From NCBI GenBank assembly GCA_943330855.2, contig CALQJI020000035.1, forward strand, positions 1 to 50,463: DNA of 50,463 nt. Direction: 5' to 3'. This DNA comes from Klebsiella pneumoniae (GTDB lineage: Bacteria > Verrucomicrobiota > Verrucomicrobiia > Limisphaerales > SXTU01). A program made the translations under genes and the position numbers. Positions 46,996 to 50,463 of this stretch are shown piece by piece. A model generated the notes under the pieces. The model had not been told where the DNA came from, did no database searches, and worked only from the letters and a program-made list of their open reading frames with translations. Position 1 is the stretch's first letter. Each line of letters starts with the position of its first letter.

Positions 46996-47207
46996 TCAGC
47001 AGGCCCAGTCCGCGCACAGCAACTCCGCTTCGGCCAGCATTGTCTTCGTTGCCTCCTCCTGCAAGTCCGGCAGGTAGCCGTGTTTGTTCAGCATGCGCTT
47101 CACCATCACCTTGATTTGGGCGCGGGCGCTTGCGCGGAGGGTTCAGTCGATGGTGAAGCTTTTCTTCACCTGGGCTAACGTGACTTTGTCATCGTGTGCG
47201 CGGATAT
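46996..47207 (-). pseudogene. 3' remnant of a type I restriction HsdR gene
   Basis: Translated on the minus strand, the reading frame gives VTLAQVKKSFTID, then a TGA where the HsdR family has Trp, then TLRASARAQIKVMVKRML and NKHGYLPDLQEEATKTMLA, ending EAELLCADWAC and a stop at 46998-46996. This is the conserved C-terminal tail of type I restriction R subunits. Nothing of the motor or nuclease domain remains in the window. It lies between the sensor kinase and the Nudix-DUF2779 operon and marks a former restriction locus. Confidence 0.75.
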
Positions 47208-47300
47208 GACAACAGGCGCAAACACAACGCCGTCAGGCTCTGCGGCCCGCGACGTGACTTCTCACTCTGGCTTGCCCGGGTGATGCTCTCGTTTGCCAAG

Positions 47301-50300
47301 TCAGGCCGGGTGGAGTTCCTGGTGGATGGCGGTGAGCAGCGCCTCAACGGTGAACGGCTTGTTGAGGTGATGGCGAATCCCTTTGGCCTGGAGTTCGGTG
47401 TGGCGCTCAGGCTGGCCGGGCTGATTAGACAAGCCGCTCACCGTGATGATGCGGACCCTGGGATCGAGGCGTTGCAACGACCGGATGAGCGCCACGCCGT
47501 CCATCAGCGGCATCATGATGTCCGTCACCACCGCGGAAATCTGCTGCGCATGCTGCGCGTAAACCGCCACCGCCGCCGCGCCGTCCTCCGCCACCAAAAC
47601 CCGGTAGCCGTTGGCTTCGAGCATGCTGCTGGTGACGGCGAGCACGGCGGGTTCGTCATCCACCACGAGGATGGTTTCTCCGTGCCCGGAGCGCAGCGGC
47701 TCCGCCCGCGCCGGCCCCGCCACCGTGGCGCTGGACTGGTCGGCTGGCAAATACACTTCAAACGTCGTGCCCTTACCGGGCGTGGACTGAACCTCGATGA
47801 AGCCGCCGTGACTGCGAATAATCCCGAGCACAGTTGGCAATCCCAAGCCGGTCCCTTGACCTTGGGGTTTCGTCGTAAAAAATGGCTCGAAGATACGGTC
47901 AATCACTTCGGGTGGCATGCCCGTGCCAGTATCCGTCACCTTCAGCAGCACATAGTCACCCGGCTTCGCGCCCAGATGCAGTTTCGCCGCTGCCTGATCC
48001 AGATGGAGGTTTTGGGCTTGGTAGAGAATGCTGCCACCATCAGGCATCGCATCGCGCGCGTTGACGCTGAGGTTCAACAACACTTGATGGAGCTGCGAAG
48101 GATCCGCCATGAGTGGCCAGAGGTCAGCGGCCACATCGCTGCGCAGGCTGATGTTCCGCGGGAAGGTCTCCTCCGCCATGCGCTTGATGTCCTTGATGAG
48201 GTGGCGTAACTGCACGATGGCCCGCTCGCCGTCGGTGCCGCGGGCGAAGGTGAGCACCTGCTTCACGATGCCCGCGCCGCGCTGCGTGCTCGTGAGCATG
48301 GATTCGATCACCGAGTGGAACTTGTCTGGCAGGGGCACCTGTTGCAGCAGCTCCAAGCCCATGCTGATCGGCGCGAGCACGTTATTCAGGTCATGCGCGA
48401 TGCCGCCGGCGAGCATGCCCACGCTCTCCATGCGCTGGGCGCGGAGGAATTGCTTTTCCAAGGCCTTCTTCTCCGTGATGTCCTGTTTGATCGCGATGTA
48501 GTGCGTAACCACCCCCGCTGCGTCCTTCACCGGCGTGATCGTGGCATCCTCCTCCAACGGCGTGCCGTCCTTGCGCTGGTTGTGGATTTCGCCGTGCCAT
48601 ACCTGGCCGGACGAGATCGTCCGCCACATTTCCTGATAGAACTCCGGCGGATGCTGGCCCGACTTGAGCACGCGTGGGTTGTTGCCGATGGCCTCTTGGC
48701 TCGTGTAGCCAGTGATCCGGGTGAAGGCGTCGTTCACCCACTCGATCGTGCCTTTGGCATCCGTAATGACGATCACATTGGCGGCCGCATCCAAGGCGGC
48801 GCTTTGGAGGTGCAATCGAGCCTCGGTGGCCTTGCGCCCCGCAATGCTGCGGATAATTCCGCTGTAGAACTTGTCAGCGCCGATTTGCCACCCGGAGATT
48901 GCGAGTTCGATGGGAAACTCCCGGCCGTCTTTATGCAGTCCCGCCACCTCCACGGCAGCGGTTAGCCGCCGTTCGCCTCCGGACCCCACGCGTTGGATGC
49001 CGGCGCGGTGCGCTTCGCGAAAACGCTCCGGCATGAGCAGCGTCATGGGCTGCCCTTGGACCTCGGCTTCGGCATAGCCAAACATCTCCGCAGCCGCTTG
49101 GTTCCAGCCGATGATATTTCCCGCGCCGTCGGCGGTGACGATGGCGTCAAAGGCCGACTGCACCAGCGCCTGGATTTTCTGCTCACTATGCTGCAGCGCG
49201 GCCTCCGCCCGCTTGCGCTCGGTGACATCCATGGCCAAGGCATAGACCAGCCCCTCCAAAATAACGGCGGACCATGACAGGGTCTTGAACTGGCCGTTCT
49301 GGTGCTGGTAGCGGTTTTCAAATTGGAAAGTCGTAATCCCCTGGGCGAGCTTCGCCAGCTCCGCCGTGGTGGCTGCCTTGTCGTCAGGATGAATGAAGTC
49401 AAGGATGTTGGCTCCGATGGCGGCTTGCCGGTTGCGACCCAGCACCAGCTCCCAGCCTTGGTTTAGCCGGCGAATCTGCCCGTCCGAAGCGCAGATCATG
49501 TTGATCGCCAAGGGCAGCTCGAAGAACGTGGCGAACGCCGCCTCCGCCCGCGTGCGGTCGGAGACATCGCGGATGTTGCACTGGATCACTTTCCGGCCAT
49601 CCACTTCATAGACATTGCTGACGAACTCCACGTCGACCCGCCGTCCGTCTTTGGACTCCAGCGGCAATTTCTCATAGCGGACGTATCCCTGCTGCTGTAG
49701 CTCGGCAAACCTCTCCTGGTTGGCGACCAGATTCCGGAAGAAGCCCACTTCCCAGAGCTTCTTCCCGAGGAATTCCTCCTTGGAGAAGCCCAGCAGTTGG
49801 ATCAGGAAGGGGTTCGCATCCTCGATCATCCCAGTCTCGGCATTGAGAATGAAGATGCCGTCCTGCGCCGCCTCGAAGAGCCGGCGGTAGCGGCTCTCGG
49901 AGGCTTCGATCAAGGCCGTGTCCCGCTTCCGCTCGGAGATGTCCTTGTGCGTGCCGATCATGCGCAACGGTTGGCCCGCAGAGTCCCGGCTGACCACCAG
50001 GCCGCGGTCGAGAATCCACAGCCAACTGCCATCTTTGCAACGGAGGCGATGCTCGTTGGCGTAATGCGGTGTGGTTCCGGCGAGGTGCGCCTGCACCTCG
50101 GCCATGACCTGCGCCAGGTCATCGGGATGCACGCGTTTGCTCCATTCGTCGAGGCCGCTGCCGATCTCGTCATCCGCGTAGCCGAGCATGGCCTTCAAGC
50201 GCGGGCTGAAGAACACCGTGCTCTCCGGCACATTCCAGTCCCACAGTCCGTCGCCGGAACCCTCGATGGCGAACCTCCAGCGGAATTCTCTTTCTGCCAA

Positions 50301-50390
50301 GGACTGTTCAGCGACTGTCGGAACTCCATGAGAATGTCCCCATCGTAACTCGATAAGAATGTCCCCCTGTTGGCGGGTTAGCGAAAGCAA
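47301..50390 (-). CDS. Multi-PAS hybrid histidine kinase, 5' end disrupted by an IS
   Basis: The open frame encodes 1029 residues: five PAS regions (about 36-155, 165-285, 286-390, 400-515, 525-650), a HisKA domain with phospho-His666 (AGGIAHDLNNV), an HATPase domain (N box NLSVNARDAM 773-782, DTGTGMP 820-826, GTGLGLP 847-852) and a C-terminal receiver with Asp957 (VVTDIMMP). It should sense a redox or small-molecule cue and relay phosphate. The native N terminus is lost or altered: everything before about residue 21 is encoded by the end of an insertion sequence (from 50331), where the frame starts with TTG at 50390; TTG at 50300 is the alternative. Confidence 0.82.
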   Translation of the reverse strand: MLSLTRQQGDILIELRWGHSHGVPTVAEQSLAEREFRWRFAIEGSGDGLWDWNVPESTVFFSPRLKAMLGYADDEIGSGLDEWSKRVHPDDLAQVMAEVQAHLAGTTPHYANEHRLRCKDGSWLWILDRGLVVSRDSAGQPLRMIGTHKDISERKRDTALIEASESRYRRLFEAAQDGIFILNAETGMIEDANPFLIQLLGFSKEEFLGKKLWEVGFFRNLVANQERFAELQQQGYVRYEKLPLESKDGRRVDVEFVSNVYEVDGRKVIQCNIRDVSDRTRAEAAFATFFELPLAINMICASDGQIRRLNQGWELVLGRNRQAAIGANILDFIHPDDKAATTAELAKLAQGITTFQFENRYQHQNGQFKTLSWSAVILEGLVYALAMDVTERKRAEAALQHSEQKIQALVQSAFDAIVTADGAGNIIGWNQAAAEMFGYAEAEVQGQPMTLLMPERFREAHRAGIQRVGSGGERRLTAAVEVAGLHKDGREFPIELAISGWQIGADKFYSGIIRSIAGRKATEARLHLQSAALDAAANVIVITDAKGTIEWVNDAFTRITGYTSQEAIGNNPRVLKSGQHPPEFYQEMWRTISSGQVWHGEIHNQRKDGTPLEEDATITPVKDAAGVVTHYIAIKQDITEKKALEKQFLRAQRMESVGMLAGGIAHDLNNVLAPISMGLELLQQVPLPDKFHSVIESMLTSTQRGAGIVKQVLTFARGTDGERAIVQLRHLIKDIKRMAEETFPRNISLRSDVAADLWPLMADPSQLHQVLLNLSVNARDAMPDGGSILYQAQNLHLDQAAAKLHLGAKPGDYVLLKVTDTGTGMPPEVIDRIFEPFFTTKPQGQGTGLGLPTVLGIIRSHGGFIEVQSTPGKGTTFEVYLPADQSSATVAGPARAEPLRSGHGETILVVDDEPAVLAVTSSMLEANGYRVLVAEDGAAAVAVYAQHAQQISAVVTDIMMPLMDGVALIRSLQRLDPRVRIITVSGLSNQPGQPERHTELQAKGIRHHLNKPFTVEALLTAIHQELHPA

Positions 50391-50400
50391 CCCGCCAACA
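50368..50400 (+). promoter_or_regulatory. Hairpin just upstream of the transposase start
   Basis: A perfect 12-bp stem (TGTTGGCGGGTT, 50368-50379, with AACCCGCCAACA, 50389-50400), extended by a GC/GC pair and capped with GAAA. It ends two bases before the transposase ATG, so in RNA it would bury the start region. IS elements often use such structures to block translation from read-through transcripts; that role is inferred. Confidence 0.6.
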
Positions 50401-50402
50401 AC

Positions 50403-50463
50403 ATGGAGACACTGACAATGAGCCGGAAAGAGCGGGCGCGACTGACGATCATGACAGGCGTCA
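50403..50463 (+). CDS. ISNCY-family transposase, N-terminal fragment
   Basis: The ATG at 50403 opens a frame running to the window edge; it contains METLTMSRKERARLTIM, the usual opening of ISNCY (IS1202-type) transposases, which continue with a helix-turn-helix and a DDE catalytic core. An internal ATG at 50418 (MSRKERARL) is an alternative start. Partial: only 20 residues are inside the window. Confidence 0.7.
   Translation, partial: METLTMSRKERARLTIMTGV

Larger units (their letters stand above)
50331..50463 (+). mobile_element. Left end of an ISNCY-family insertion sequence (partial)
   Basis: A terminal region with the repeated unit AGAATGTCCCC (50331-50341 and 50356-50366) is followed by a hairpin and by a transposase start. 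The element continues beyond the window edge. Its outer end abuts the coding sequence of the histidine kinase, marking the insertion point near 50330. Confidence 0.7.

Overview
The window is high-GC DNA from a free-living Gram-negative bacterium, most likely a Verrucomicrobium of the Pedosphaera/Limisphaera type. This is inferred from the gene style (secreted NHL, LRR and LamG-like proteins, paired PilT ATPases beside an orphan small protein, a DUF2779 protein), from poor Shine-Dalgarno sites, and above all from many dispersed palindromic repeats between genes. No marker-gene tree was run. The one direct molecular signature is a tmRNA whose tag reads ANEELALAA.

Layout. 1-606 is gene-poor and holds a 22-bp direct repeat and a 330-bp palindromic element. 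700-9827 (mostly minus) encodes secreted proteins (SGNH-like/LRR, alpha/beta hydrolase, NHL propeller, S9 peptidase) and a MidA-type methyltransferase. It is interrupted by a decayed tyrosine integrase beside the 3' end of ssrA. 9862-12706 is a pilT-pilT-hypothetical operon. 13008-16608 holds a membrane exporter, tRNA-Pro(CGG) and lysA. 16834-23199 carries a CoA-binding protein, a LamG-like protein, an SDR plus CoA-transferase pair, an MHS-type transporter and rlmN. 23375-29171 holds ppdK, dnaG and a CvpA-like gene. 29583-35444 is a minus-strand run of cofactor and amino-acid genes: ydcF-like, nadC, birA, coaX, trpA, DUF1015. 35489-44104 has an outer-membrane porin, a GspE/PilB-type ATPase, a GT21-like glycosyltransferase, a DUF4380-like protein, an MFS transporter and a BadF-type sugar kinase fused to MurQ. 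44127-47207 is an accessory patch: a Nudix/DUF2779/HTH operon downstream of an hsdR tail. The window ends in a multi-PAS hybrid histidine kinase whose 5' end is joined to an ISNCY-type insertion sequence.

Working together: the GspE-like ATPase and the two PilT ATPases point to type IV pilus or type II secretion machinery encoded elsewhere. The SDR and CoA-transferase probably act on short 3-oxo/3-hydroxy acids, with the convergent transporter importing carboxylates. nadC-birA-coaX-trpA is tightly packed with 1- and 4-bp overlaps. The kinase-MurQ fusion could carry out two successive steps of muropeptide sugar salvage.

The most unusual aspects are the repeats that have become part of coding sequence (the linker of the kinase-MurQ fusion, a kinase loop, the 3' end of midA), the integrase remnant at ssrA, and the Nudix-DUF2779-HTH operon beside the type I restriction remnant.
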